Assembly (NCBI GenBank): GCA_013339895.1
Contig: JABACO010000098.1
Coordinates: 50,968-114,967, forward strand
From: Ephydatia muelleri
Taxonomy: Eukaryota; Porifera; Demospongiae; Spongillida; Spongillidae
Length of the DNA stretch: 64,000 nt
Direction: 5' to 3'
The translations under genes and the position numbers were made by a program. The notes beneath the pieces were generated by a model that saw nothing but the letters and a program-made list of their open reading frames with translations, had not been told where the DNA came from and searched no databases. This document shows positions 28,390 through 39,365 of the stretch, piece after piece (position 1 is the stretch's first letter; each line of letters opens with the position of its first letter).

Positions 28390-31215
28390 GTAGCAGTGAT
28401 GAGAGACAGGTCCCTGAGGTTGAATATGCAGTCAAACTTTGAGGGGGCATGATCGTACAACTCCATGGTAGCCTTGCTTGGATAAATCCTGAACATCTGC
28501 ATACAGAATGGAAATACATATACATAAGCATGTACAGACAGTGCACAGGTTATTTACATGTACATCATGGCAATTAACAGAGATTACATGTATATGTATG
28601 TGATGAAATAAACATTCTTCAAAACAATTGTCACAGACATGATTTAAGCTTTCTAAGAACCAACAATCAATCACTCATCTCACAACCTCTATCAGAGTAT
28701 TCTCTGGTTACCAGTACACTGATTAACATGCTATATCATACATGTATGCTCCCCTTCTCTAGCAGGAGCTTGAACAAAGCAATGGGCTGTTGTGTACCCT
28801 AGATATCCACTGGAGGCTATTGTGTCTTTTCCACACTGGTTTCCAGGCTCCTCTGCACATCCATGGAGGGATGGCTGGTGAGACGTTCATGGTGGGCAGT
28901 AACTGGAAGAGAGCAAAGGTTAATCATGACACTGACTACATGCAATACTGATGAAACAGTGAGACTGTTCATATTTATACATACATCTGTACCGTGCAGC
29001 ATGTGTGTGTTGTATACAGTACATTGTGTATGTGTGCACACAGTGCATATATGTGTATGTGCATGTGTACATGTATGTGTACATGTGTGTGTATGTACAT
29101 ATATGCAAATTAACATACACCATACATGTAACACCAGCTCACTGTCGAACTTTAGTTTTGTATCTTTTCAGTTTTGGATGTTCCTGTCTCCCCCCACAGG
29201 AACCACAAGCCTCCTGATGTCCAGCATCTGTGTTCCTTACAGTGTTCATAATGGGCAACTAAACCTTCTTCCCCCGCTGGTGGTCATACTATCTGACCAC
29301 GGCACCCACTTGGGCTGCAAAGCTATACTGTACAGTACTGGTAGTGGGAGGGGATCTCCCAAGGTCCAGCAGGCCTGGCAACTGAGCTTGTTGCTTCACA
29401 TAGGTGTCAATCATTCCTCCACAAGAGCTGCCCGAGAAACCCGTGGAGAGCCACCACAAAGTAAGACTCCAGAGTGGCGTCATTTGGCCAATGTGAATAG
29501 CAAGCAATGCTTTGAGCACGTAGCACAGCTGGGACAATATTTTAAAATCAACAACAATGTAATCAAACAATAGCATTATAAAATCTATGTGACTACATGA
29601 CATTTAAAAACCCAAAACTAATTTCCATAATCTTTGCATGAGTTGTACATTTAAGTAATCACCACTTACTACATGCACATTCAGGTTGGTCTGGGTATGA
29701 TAACCACAATGCACTCCAGAGTCTTCTTCCTAGGACAACACGTTCGCCCACTCACTTGTATCCCAACTTCTTTGGATCCACAAACACCATCCTGCACAGT
29801 GATACACTATACCACACCCTAATCCTTTCCAATTCAATCCACCATCATGGAGGTGTAACCACATTAGCATCGTCTGCACTATCTTGCCGACCTACAAGAG
29901 GAATACCCCAGCTTGTCACTGGGTGGTACATGTATGCACATCTCACAAAGCCAGCTTACCCGGTGAGGTAGCTGGATGTGCTTGCCATCAGAGGGCACAC
30001 CCTCCATTGCATCATTGAACTTGGGATAGTGCACTCTGGGACAATCCAGCCCGGGAAAGAAGTCCCCAATCAGCCCCAGAAAGACCTCAAAGACAAACTT
30101 GGGAAAATTCATGTCACGCAACGGCCTCATCAACACCACGTCCTAATGTCACAGGCAAGCTACCAGTCAGATTGGGAGGTGGAATCCTATATGCATACCT
30201 TGTTCTGGCCTGGGGGCCCTTGTTTCAGCTCACAAGCCATCACCAGCACAGCCTTGAATGTACATGTACAGTACATGTACATGGTGCATGTACAATGCAC
30301 AACAGATAACTTCAAATATATTGTGGTTGACAAGGAGAGCAGTGTTGATCTGAATTGATATCATAGAGAGAGCAGATAATGAACTCATCAAGCAACTCCA
30401 AGCTCACACTGCATGAGTACATGTATATCTTACCTACAGCCTAAAATTGACAAGAAAAAAAAATGTTATTGCATAGCCTACATGCATGTGGACAATCCAC
30501 CACCTCTCCCAAATAACCTATTGTCTTTCATACCTTGTAGTCCATGCTCTCTCCACCATTGGTGATCCCCCACAGCAGGCCCAAAGCCTCGAATAGGTGC
30601 TTCATCTTTCCAATACCAGCAGGGCAGAGCTCGACTGAGAGTGAGGTAGATCCTGTCTGTCAGCGGCGGAATGACCAGCCTCCCGTTCAGCCCCATGTAA
30701 TCCAAGGTCCCAGTGCACTGATGGATTATTGGCATGTCCGGCTCAGGTTCCTGATACAACCTGACCAACTGGCTCTTGCATGATATCCATTACGCTAATG
30801 ATGACAATCAGTGAAGGAAAATACAAAACACAACAACTCATTGATGTACAGTATGCAAACACACAAACTGCACACCACGCCATTGTAGACACTGGACACG
30901 TATTTCATCCTGTCTCTCACCATCTCCATTGTGCACTTCAATATTCAAATCTCTTTCTGTCATTTACTGAGTTGGCATGGGACCTGTTGGATAGAGGATC
31001 ACTCAATACCAAAAGACCAGTAGGCACAGCCATTAACTGATCCTTTTTCTTGAACATCAAGGTCACCTATCTGGAGCGTGCAGCTTCTTGGAGTAGGTCT
31101 AGAATCCCTTTCTCACTTTCCTCAACACATTTTCCACTTCCCAGGTTGACCACACCTGGTTAGCTGTCAGGCTGCTGGAATCACCATGCCCTCTGGTAGT
31201 CATACATCCAGACCA
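28390..31215 (-). pseudogene. Axonemal dynein heavy-chain gene remnant (end of linker to AAA3)
   Basis: Five or six minus-strand pieces lie in the protein order of a dynein heavy chain. About 31215-31075: LTANQVWSTWEVE, end of the linker, with interrupted frame. 30770-30534: CTGTLDYMGLNGRLVIPPLT, then DRIYLTLSRAL, then, after a frame change and loss of about nine codons, PAGIGKM (degenerate Walker A) and ITNGGESMDYK. 30142-29960: [20 protein letters not shown] and [17 protein letters not shown]. About 29440-29220: MIDTYVK and, in another frame, KWVPWSD. 28902-28817: SMDVQRSLETSVEK, then a stop. 28496-28390: PSKFDCIFNLRDLS of AAA3. Splice sites survive, so this is a duplicated gene that decayed, not a processed copy. 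The lost Walker A would prevent ATP binding at AAA1. Confidence 0.8.
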
Positions 31216-31395
31216 CCCTGATGAGGGACAAAGGTGGTTAAAGTCACCAAGTGACACAATTGTTAGTTACGTCATTAGGTACTGTGACTCCTAGGAGGTT
31301 TCAGTACTGGTACACAGATGAGCTGATTGGTCCTCCTAATTATAATCTCCTGCAGCACTAAGGTCATCCAATTCTCCACCTTCCAGTCCAGTGCC

Positions 31396-31585
31396 GAACA
31401 CGACCGATAGAACAACGAGGAGCACTTTCTTGAATAGCGGGCGCAGGCCACTTTGGCGGGTAGGGTGTAGGTCTTTGCGCGCACAGGGAATTCCCTGTGC
31501 GCGCAAAGACCTACACCCTACCCGCCAAAGTGGCCAGCGCCCGCTATTCAAGAAAGTGCTCCTCGTTGTTCTATCGGTCGTCTTC
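31396..31585. repeat. 190-bp near-perfect palindrome duplicating a TMEM164-like segment
   Basis: The left arm from 31396 is the reverse complement of the right arm to 31585, with only a few mismatches, and folds about a GGGAATTCCC centre near 31490. As a result both strands encode almost the same peptide (PLFKKVLLVVLSVVF). Confidence 0.95.
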
Positions 31586-31651
31586 GCTATCGAGATTGTG
31601 TACAAGGTCTGCTCGCGACAGCTGCTCAACCTAGTTTCGTCCCCAGCCTGA
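31520..31651 (+). pseudogene. TMEM164-like second fragment
   Basis: The plus frame reads LFKKVLLVVLSVVFAIEIVY then KVCSRQLLNLVS. It resembles the second membrane segment of TMEM164 (remembered [20 protein letters not shown]). The left half lies inside the palindrome. The frame ends at 31651, about 90 bp before the CACTA element. Confidence 0.5.
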
Positions 31652-31741
31652 CATGCATTCGCGTAGCGGTAATGTAAACCATCCGCTGCTGTGTATGAGG
31701 GTCTGGGAACGAGACAATCTTAAACTGTGCTCAGTACTAGA

Positions 31742-32140
31742 CACAGGAAAAAATTTCTCGTTCCCAACCATGGTTTTATCTTGGGTTTTGGTCAATTCTC
31801 ATTCCCAACCATGGTTTTCAATCCAAATTCCGTCAATAATTAAAAAATTCCCGGATGGGAAAAAATTCCCGGATGGGAAAGAAATTCCCAGCTACGGAAT
31901 ATGTTAATCTCAACCTGGAAACAGTAATTCAATGGGTTTTTATAAATCGGACATGGATTTTTCGTATCCGTACTGGGTTTTTCGGAAAACCATTTTAATG
32001 TTTCCTGTGATGGAAATGTAAATTCCAATCTGAAAAAGATAGCATTTCCATAAGTGGAATGGTTTTCCGAAAACCCAGTATGAATAACCCATATTTACAT
32101 ATTCCGTACATGGGAATTTTTTCCCATCCGGGAATTTATA
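31742..32140. repeat. Left subterminal hairpin-rich region of the CACTA element
   Basis: Short imperfect palindromes follow one another, for example AATTCCCGGATGGGAA, TTTCCATAAGTGGAA and GGTTTTCCGAAAACC. Each has a G/C-anchored stem and a loop of a few bases. CACTA transposases bind repeated subterminal motifs (family knowledge), so these are candidate binding sites (inference). Confidence 0.7.
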
Positions 32141-32300
32141 CAAACCAAATAAGTATCATAACTTTACTTCCACTGTACATGCTTGGTTATAAAAATAACT
32201 ATCTGCACTTGTATTTCCTATAATGGAGTCCAAGCACAGAAAGCATTGTTATAATGTTGTCCACATTAGCTATATAGAATATGTGGTACATGTTTGTACA

Positions 32301-35300
32301 TTATGCAACCCAATAGTGTCCTATAAATTGTCCTTTTGCTGTTCCTAGGATTGAAGACCAGTGTACTGTCTCCTGCAATTTAAGCCTTTTGTATTTTGAA
32401 GCAGATATGCTTGGATGGCCTGGGTCATTTCCATAGAAGTAGACCTGGCAAGTGTTAGAGTTCTTGTTAACTGACTGTATATGTGCAAAGTATACTTCAT
32501 TCCCGATGGTGCCACGAACACACACCATATCACCAGCCTCAGGGAAATGTGGTACAATTACAGCCTCTTTGTTGAGTGGTATGAAGGGTCTTTGATGATC
32601 TATAACCACATACATATATGGATCATGCAGGTGATCAGGATCAGGAAACAGCATCACTTTCCTAACAATGCTTTTGCATGGGAAAAAAATCATAGATGAA
32701 GTGGACTCAACAAATGGATTTTCGCTACTTGTGTGAATTCTGGAGTCACCAGTTTCTGTCACAGATTGAGCATATTCCTCTCCTTTTAGAAGCAAATGAT
32801 ACTCTTCTTCAATGTTAACGGCTAAGATTGCATCTATCTTAGCTACAGATAATTCACCTGCATCATCTGACACAAGGACATGTTCACCAACACGATACAA
32901 AGTACCTCCAAAACCATGCTGGGACATGTAAATGCTGGGAGCTTGTATCACAGCAAGGGTAAAATGTTTTAGTTGTTGCTTTTTCAAGACACGAAAAACT
33001 TCTGTTACTTCATGTGTGGATAGTGAAGTGTATTTCTTTCCCCCAACTAAGATTGATTGATATGCCACATCTCTATGTTTTGCCATGGTAACTGCTTCAC
33101 TAATAGTACTTGCATGAACATATCCCTGTTAAGAAAATTCATTTTACATTATGGATAATTTTATTCAATTAACTTACTGGGAAAAAAGAAGTATTTAACT
33201 TCATGGAACTTTGTACATTTCCACTGTGAAACTTAAGGAATTCTCTTAGGCATTCTGAGTTTGAGAATGACAACTCCATGTTTCGGTTATTGGATGACCT
33301 AACCACATAACCATGTACCGCTCTTTCAAAAGTATAACACCAGTAATTGTCTGGGCTTGAAAAGCGTTTGATTTCCTCAGGGTAATGTATCAGATTATGC
33401 AGTGTTACGACACAACTCTTTAGGCCCTCAACTTCTTCAGTGAGGGTGTTATGCCTGAGAATTAACTGCTTAAGAAGTTGAATATCATCATCAGACCAAC
33501 CGCTTCGTCCTATTTGGAAGATCATTTCAGTTATGCGAACAATTAGTATCCACACATGATATTCATCATCAGGTAAGATTCCTCCTAGTACATATTCTGA
33601 TGCTGGATAGCAAAATTTCTGCAACTCTTCTGCCTTCCAAAACCCTAATCGCTTGGTAACTGAGGTTGGAAGTCTGCCATCCTTAAGTTCTAAAGCATGT
33701 GCATGTGATTGTAGAGAGCACTGGTTTATCTTGTAACATGATTATGGTTTTAATATATATGTAATTGTAGAGAACACTGGTATATTTTATAGCATGATTA
33801 TAGCTTATATGTAAGCTAAGAATTAACCAGCTTATTATACAAGTGTCAATTTATGTTCCAACATATTAAGCTAAAGTTAGCAATATACCTGATGTCCATG
33901 GAATGGCTGCCAGTCTTACATCAATTTCATTTCTAGACAAAATTCCAGCTTCCAGATACCGCAGAAGATGGTGATGAATAATGTTAAGGGTAACATCATG
34001 CATGGCATCAAAAGTGAGATCCTTTAAAATATTGAACCCATAAGCAGCATAGAGTCGGTGTAGTATGGAGAGACCAGTGAAACCACTCTCTCGTGCCATA
34101 GTAGCATGAACTGTAGGCCGATCCTCACATTCGATGTCTTTCATAGTCTGCACAAACATATTCAAGTCTCTTTCATCACTTGGGTATCTGCTGTGATATC
34201 TGTAGTTACCATAGTAATAGTGGGTTGACTCTGAACCTTGGGCACCTGTGGGATTTAAATAAATATTGTGATGCATTATGATTGGAAAATAGTGTTCATA
34301 CCAACAACATTGCAACGTCTGCAGGGCCGAATTCCTCCTTGGATAAATTTTCCAACCTGAGCTTGAGCAGGGTAGTCCCCAGTCCATAGTAGTAGAATAC
34401 ACCGTATTACTATCTTTCCAGGGGGAAGTCCTTCAGATGATCCGGTGTATTCAACCTCCATGCCTAAAAAAAAATCTTTTAAGTTGATGTACACAGCCAC
34501 CTCCATTACCATTTACAAATAGATCCTCTAATTCTTTAACAAGAATCTCCAGAAATGGATCAAGAGATATTGGACACTTATTAGGAAGTAGATAGCTTGG
34601 AACAAAACCAGAGACATACACCTCTTCTGTACTGCATCGATCAGACTTTTTCATTGTGGCAATTGACACCTCAATAGCTCCTGCAAATTAGTACACTAAA
34701 GTTAGCCAGCATGCAGGCTAATAATAACTACTCACCACAACTGTGTTTGCATGATGTGCTGAAAGGTTGCCACCCATCCCAATGGCCTATAAGAGCAATG
34801 TTTCTAGGACCTCCACTAGTAACTTTGGGTTTGTGCTCAAACCTTAAGTAGCAATTAGGGCACTGAATAGATATGCTGCATTCATAATGCTCTTCAATGT
34901 GTGTTTCTGGTGAAAGCCCTAATTCATCCTTGATGGATTGACTGCCCACAACTTGCTTGCAGTTTGGGCACAAAGCTGGTATAACCCATCTTGCTTCAGG
35001 GTTCCAAAACCATGAAAGTTCTTTGAACCTTTCTCCATCCCATATTTCATTCCGAGCAAAAAGAACTTCATTACTGAGCCAGTGATCTCTCTCCTTCCAA
35101 TGAGCCATCATCTTCTCACAGAAGTGAGGATTGCTGCACCATCTCCTTATTTTATCATGTAGGCTCAAATAATAGTAAGTTAATTGACCTTTTTGCCCAC
35201 AGTGTCTAATGAGAGTGATAGAAATTATAAGTTGCCAAATAAACATGAGCCATGTATTTATGTGTTTATGAATTCATGGTTAAAGAAAACTCACATGATT

Positions 35301-36736
35301 ATACATTAGCCTAGCATGCTAGCTTAATCATGCAGTTTAACTACATAGCTGACACATAATGCTGCATGCTACATGTACGAATATACAACTGTATATATAA
35401 GCTGCAAATTAGCTAGCAATTACTTTTTAAAAGAAACTCCATACACCAACTCACTTGCACAGTTCTTCTGGTGAATTTGTGATATCATAGCAGCATGGAT
35501 GCTCTCTATTGAGACAAATCCAATACTGAATTGCCTCAGTGTACCCTTCACCAGATAGCAACGAGATGCAATCTTGCCACGTTTTTGGCCAGTACTTTAT
35601 GATGTTTGGGTCGCCTTTGCAGAACAGATCACGACCGTAGTTTAAAACTCTCAAAAAGTGAGCTCGTGATGACGAAAATTCACTTTGAATCTTCATTGCT
35701 CCTAAAACAGCTTCTCGAATAATGCATTTCACTTTATGATCAACGACCGTTCCTTGCATTCGCTCAACATTTTCAATAGGAAATGATCCATCTTCATTTT
35801 GCAGAGTACATTCTATTCCTCCCGCGCAGAAATCCTCGGCCTCAAGCATTGTTTCCACATCGCCGCAGTCGGTAGCAGTGGTGAAGGGCGACGATCAGTG
35901 GCGGATCTACCATAGCGTTGGGGGGGGCGGCCGCCCCCCCCCATCGATATAAAATGCCGCCCCTATTATTAAATTGCCGCCCCCCTTCACACTACGACGT
36001 ACACATAAACACTACGATTAAAATAGCTATGGTTATTTGTTAATGTTTATTACGAATTATCATATCTGAACGATAATTGATTACCCCTTTCCGTAACCGC
36101 ACGTCACCATATTACGTCTACTTCATTACGCGCGCTCTGTAATACTGTAACGGTTAGCAAAACGTATTTTCTGTGTGCCAAAAGTTGACTGCCCCCCCCC
36201 CCCGTCGTAAGGGACTGCACCCCCCCCCCGTCGTAAGGGACTGCAACCCCCCCCCCCCCCCCCCCCCGTCGTAAGGGACTGCACCCCCCCCCCCCCCCCC
36301 CCCCCCCCCCGTCGTAAGGGACTGCACACCCCCCCCCCCCCCCCCCCCCGTTAATAATTTTACAAAGTCGGCCCCCCCCCCATTGCCTTATTCCTGTATC
36401 CGCCACTGGCGACGATTGGTTTGAGTTCGCTACGGTGGCGATCTCCGAGCTGCAGGCCTCAAGCTCGTCACCTGACATTGTTTTATCATCAGAAACAACG
36501 TTCGGTATACACATAGGCATTTCTGGAATGACGAGTGACGACGATGGGCTGGCTGTACTTGTGAAAGCTAAGTTCGATGCACATTTGGTAGCGATTTCCC
36601 AATGCCTGTATTCAGTAGATCTCGACACTGCACTACCATTGCACATCCCACAAGGGCAGTGAGAATGCACGCTGCGCATGTCTGAGCACCTACAGTATAC
36701 AATGTCTTCTCTTTTCCACGTTAACGTTGCACTCAT
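32301..36736 (-). CDS. Tnp2-type CACTA transposase, seven exons, exon 1 interrupted by a hAT MITE
   Basis: Exons on the minus strand: 36736-35455 (carrying the MITE 36408-35896), 35205-34736, 34680-34510, 34463-34302, 34245-33889, 33689-33178 and 33125-32301, all with GT-AG borders. The N-terminus has a Cys-rich RSVHSHCPCGMCNG segment. Exon 2 has CPNC pairs. Exon 4 reads CILLLWTGDYPAQAQVGKF then CRRCN, the hallmark TGD-PA box of Tnp2 transposases. Exon 5 has DAMHDVTLN with candidate acidic catalytic residues. Exon 6 has TLHNLIHYPEEIKRF and NYWCYTFERAVHGYV, as in the C-terminal part of animal CACTA proteins. Exon 7 gives about 275 residues of unknown role. The start at 36736 was chosen as the upstream ATG. 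The MITE adds stops in most frames and likely inactivates this copy. Confidence 0.85.
35896..36408. mobile_element. hAT-type MITE, 513 bp, inside transposase exon 1
   Basis: The left end is CAGTGGCGGATC and the right end GATACAGGAATAAGG on the reverse strand after the shared CAGTGGCGGAT, so the termini match for about 11 bp. It is flanked by the 8-bp direct repeat GCGACGAT (35888-35895 and 36409-36416), the target size of hAT elements. The interior holds several copies of a CCGTCGTAAGGGACTGCA unit separated by long C runs (36190-36360). With one copy of the duplication left, the transposase frame reads through as NSNQSSPFTTATDCGD, so the insertion came after the host gene was open. Confidence 0.92.
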
Positions 36737-36838
36737 CTTTATTGTATATGCTGCTTCCTGCGCATGCGCAATTACGTTTCCAGATCAGTACGCGTGTAAA
36801 CGCCGGCGGCGGATCGATATCGTCGACTTTTCAATCTC
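36737..36838. promoter_or_regulatory. Candidate bidirectional promoter of the CACTA element
   Basis: Only about 100 bp separate the start codons of the divergent transposase and SAM genes. The stretch contains GCGCATGCGC (NRF1-like palindrome) near 36761 and CG-rich sequence, and no obvious TATA box. The 5' UTRs must lie here too. Role inferred from position. Confidence 0.5.
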
Positions 36839-38604
36839 ATGGCTGTTAGCGAAGACGAAGTAGCGAGTTGGAAGTTGGAGGAGACAGTGGAATGGGCGCT
36901 CAAGCAATACAATTCGCGGGTTGCACATCGCTTTGAAGGTACATAGATAAATTCATTCTTTGTTCCGCTCAGTGTGTGAAATCACAAACGTCGCATTTTG
37001 ACCACCAGCTAATGAAGGGTAACGGTGTGCACCCTATCGCGCTTGCCGATCGCGATCACCCTATATAGTAGATTCATACGTAGGATTCTTTACCAAGGTT
37101 TGACATGGCACTTTTAGATTCTGCATTTGCGCGCGTAAAAAGTATCAGTTTGGAGGGCGGGCGCAGTTCGCCGGTTCGCACGTCCTAATTATACCTGGTG
37201 TAAATTAACCGCATTGGTGCACGGTGTTCTTTGATCTTTCAGAGCAAGAAATAGATGGTGAGACACTACTAATGTTATGCAAGACAGGGACAACAGATCA
37301 ACTTAAGGCATGTGGACTAGAAACTGTCAAAGATCAACTAAAGCTAAAAAAACTGATTCAGGGTTCAGAGAAAACAAGTGTGGTGGCAGTAACAGAACAA
37401 GTGGCTTGCGGTACAAGTTGTATTGAATTAAACAGAAAGCTGTCTCTACCTGAACTGGGGAAGATCTCACCAGAAGATAGAAGGATCTATCTTATGATGT
37501 AAGGCAGCATGTATATTTTGTGCACTGCTGTGCTAATATATTATGTTCAATTAGGCGTAATAAAGTTTGCAAGGCTGTATACGATACCTGGAAGGGCAAC
37601 AGTATTCCACTATTTAAGACTGACAGTGCTGAGCAACAAAAACTGGAAGAGCTTGCTGCAACTCTAATCCCAACTTGCAAAACAAAATATTTTGGAGAAC
37701 GTGCAATAAAGCAGCATATCTTCGATTCACTGAATGAGAAAAAACGAAGAATAAGAAAAGGGGTTGACTACACTAAAGTAAGTATATGTGTAATAGACAT
37801 TAAAAACTTACAATGATTATCGTGCAGCAACCTAATAATTAAAAGCATTATTAATGATTATAGCATGCATGTCAATATGGGCTGGATTTGTTTTGCAACC
37901 CAATGAATGTTGTTCAGTAATAATTGTCACAATTTACCATGCACACTAGCCACGCATACGTAAAGCTATTGCTAAAGAGACAACTTCATCAGTTGGTGTC
38001 ACAAATGCAAGTAAGTTCAACAAATTACTGTTAGCATTGAATGCAGGTAAACAAGTAATGTTGTACGCATGATATTCAGTAAATTATAATTCTACTCACA
38101 TTATATATAGCTACTGCTCCAGCCATCACTTCTCACGACCTCACTGAAGTTCAATGCTTGAAGATTGGTGAGTATAATCATAATACACCATTTAAAAATA
38201 TGCACATATTTATGTATTTTTGTACAGCCACAGCTCAAGTTTCACCTTCTTGTGACCCCTCTCCTGAAAGTCAATGCTTGAACTCAGGTGAGAACAATTA
38301 TATAAATATTAACCAATTTTAATTATTCTTTTTAGAATTATCAGTAAAAAGTGCAGAAGTAATTGTGCTTCAAGCTTTTGGTGTCCATTTCCTGAAAGAA
38401 GTAACCAGGCAACAACTTGTTAGGGCTATCAACAATCATCTTCCTCAAAATGCTGAGAGGAAAGCACTTCTCACAGCACCAAAGACATCACTGCTTAAGC
38501 CACTTGCACAGGGTCTTCTTGCCAAGAAAATTATTCAGATTAACTCTGGAGCTGATGTCTGTGATCTGACAAGAGATGACATTTTGGTTAGTGGGGTGCT
38601 TTAG
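36839..38604 (+). CDS. SAM-domain protein encoded by the CACTA element, seven exons
   Basis: Exons: 36839-36938, 37243-37498, 37555-37777, 37950-38010, 38111-38167, 38228-38287 and 38336-38604, all in phase with GT-AG borders. Exons 1-2 code an N-terminal SAM domain (about residues 5-65: WKLEETVEWALKQY, FEEQEIDGETLLMLC, LKACGLETVKDQLKLKKLI). SAM domains self-associate or bind partners. Exon 3 codes KVCKAVYDTWKGNSIPLF and a basic EKKRRIRKG. Exons 5 and 6 are duplicates (SHDLTEVQCLK and CDPSPESQCLN). The last exon codes about 90 residues, including ELSVKSAEVIVLQAFGVHFL, of unknown fold. ATG chosen because it is the first in frame and opens the SAM domain. It may be an accessory transposition protein; a captured host gene is the alternative. 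Confidence 0.82.
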
Positions 38605-38799
38605 TACATGCAGCATTCACTGGACAACACAACTTACAGGCATTGATTCAATTTGCTTTTCAGTATTGAGGTGCACTGATTGGTGATTAAAATTAATAGC
38701 AACTGTGACATCATTGAGAAGTAGATTGTGATTATGTAACCAGGGTGAGATTGATGAGGTAGAAATTGTTCTGTTGTGTGGAATTTAAGGAAATCTGAG

Positions 38800-39362
38800 A
38801 CGACAGACCATAAGCGGAATTTACTACATCCAGGCTGGGATTTGGAGAAACGGAGGTGAAAAAAAAAGAAGGTAGGATCTGCAGCTCAGTCGTTGCTATT
38901 TCCGCTGCGGAATTGAAGAGAAACCAAAGCGGAAACGGAGTGTAAGCATATATAGAAACAGAGGTGGAAATTTATGTTTGTATAGTGGGATTTGATTATA
39001 AAACTGGGATGGAAAAAGCTTTTTCTACGGTAAATCCTTACCTGGAAATACGAATTTCCATTGGGATTGTATCAAAAGCCGGACTGGATCCCAATGCGGA
39101 ATTTAAGCCTCCGATTATGGGTTTATTCTTGGTTCCATATATGGAAAACATAATTTCTTCTTGGGAATTTACCGCAGGAATGTATAAGAGATTTTCAATT
39201 TCCACCAGTGGAAACACGTTTTACCAGCATGGAATCGTAAAATTCCGCTGCAAAAACCCAAGGTTGTTTTTGTTCCACAAACCCAATGTTGGGAATATGA
39301 GGTGGAATTAAGCGATTCCGGGGGTATTTCCCGATGTCCGGAACACGAAATTTTTTCCTGTG
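38800..39362. repeat. Right subterminal hairpin-rich region of the CACTA element
   Basis: As at the left end, the DNA is a series of short hairpins such as TGGAAATACGAATTTCCA, TTTCCACCAGTGGAAA and TGGAATCGTAAAATTCC. Frames on both strands across it are incidental. Confidence 0.7.
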
Positions 39363-39365
39363 AGA

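Larger units (their letters stand above)
31742..39362. mobile_element. CACTA/EnSpm-type DNA transposon, apparently complete, 7.6 kb
   Basis: The left end begins CACAGGAAAAAATTTC and the right end, read inward, begins with the same 16 bases. Both are flanked by the trinucleotide AGA (31739-31741 and 39363-39365), as expected for the 3-bp target duplication of CACTA elements. Inside are a Tnp2-type transposase gene (minus) and a divergent SAM-domain gene (plus). Both subterminal regions (31742-~32140 and ~38800-39362) are crowded with small TTCC-GGAA hairpins. A hAT MITE lies within. Termini, duplication and gene content support one unit. The second gene being cargo of the element is inferred from its position. 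Confidence 0.85.

Noticed and set aside
28863-29573. 236-codon plus frame
   Set aside because: It crosses a TG-rich region and the antisense of dynein pieces; the dynein reading explains the sequence better.
36104-36400. Gly-rich minus frames
   Set aside because: They are the C-run repeat of the hAT MITE read in frame, not protein.
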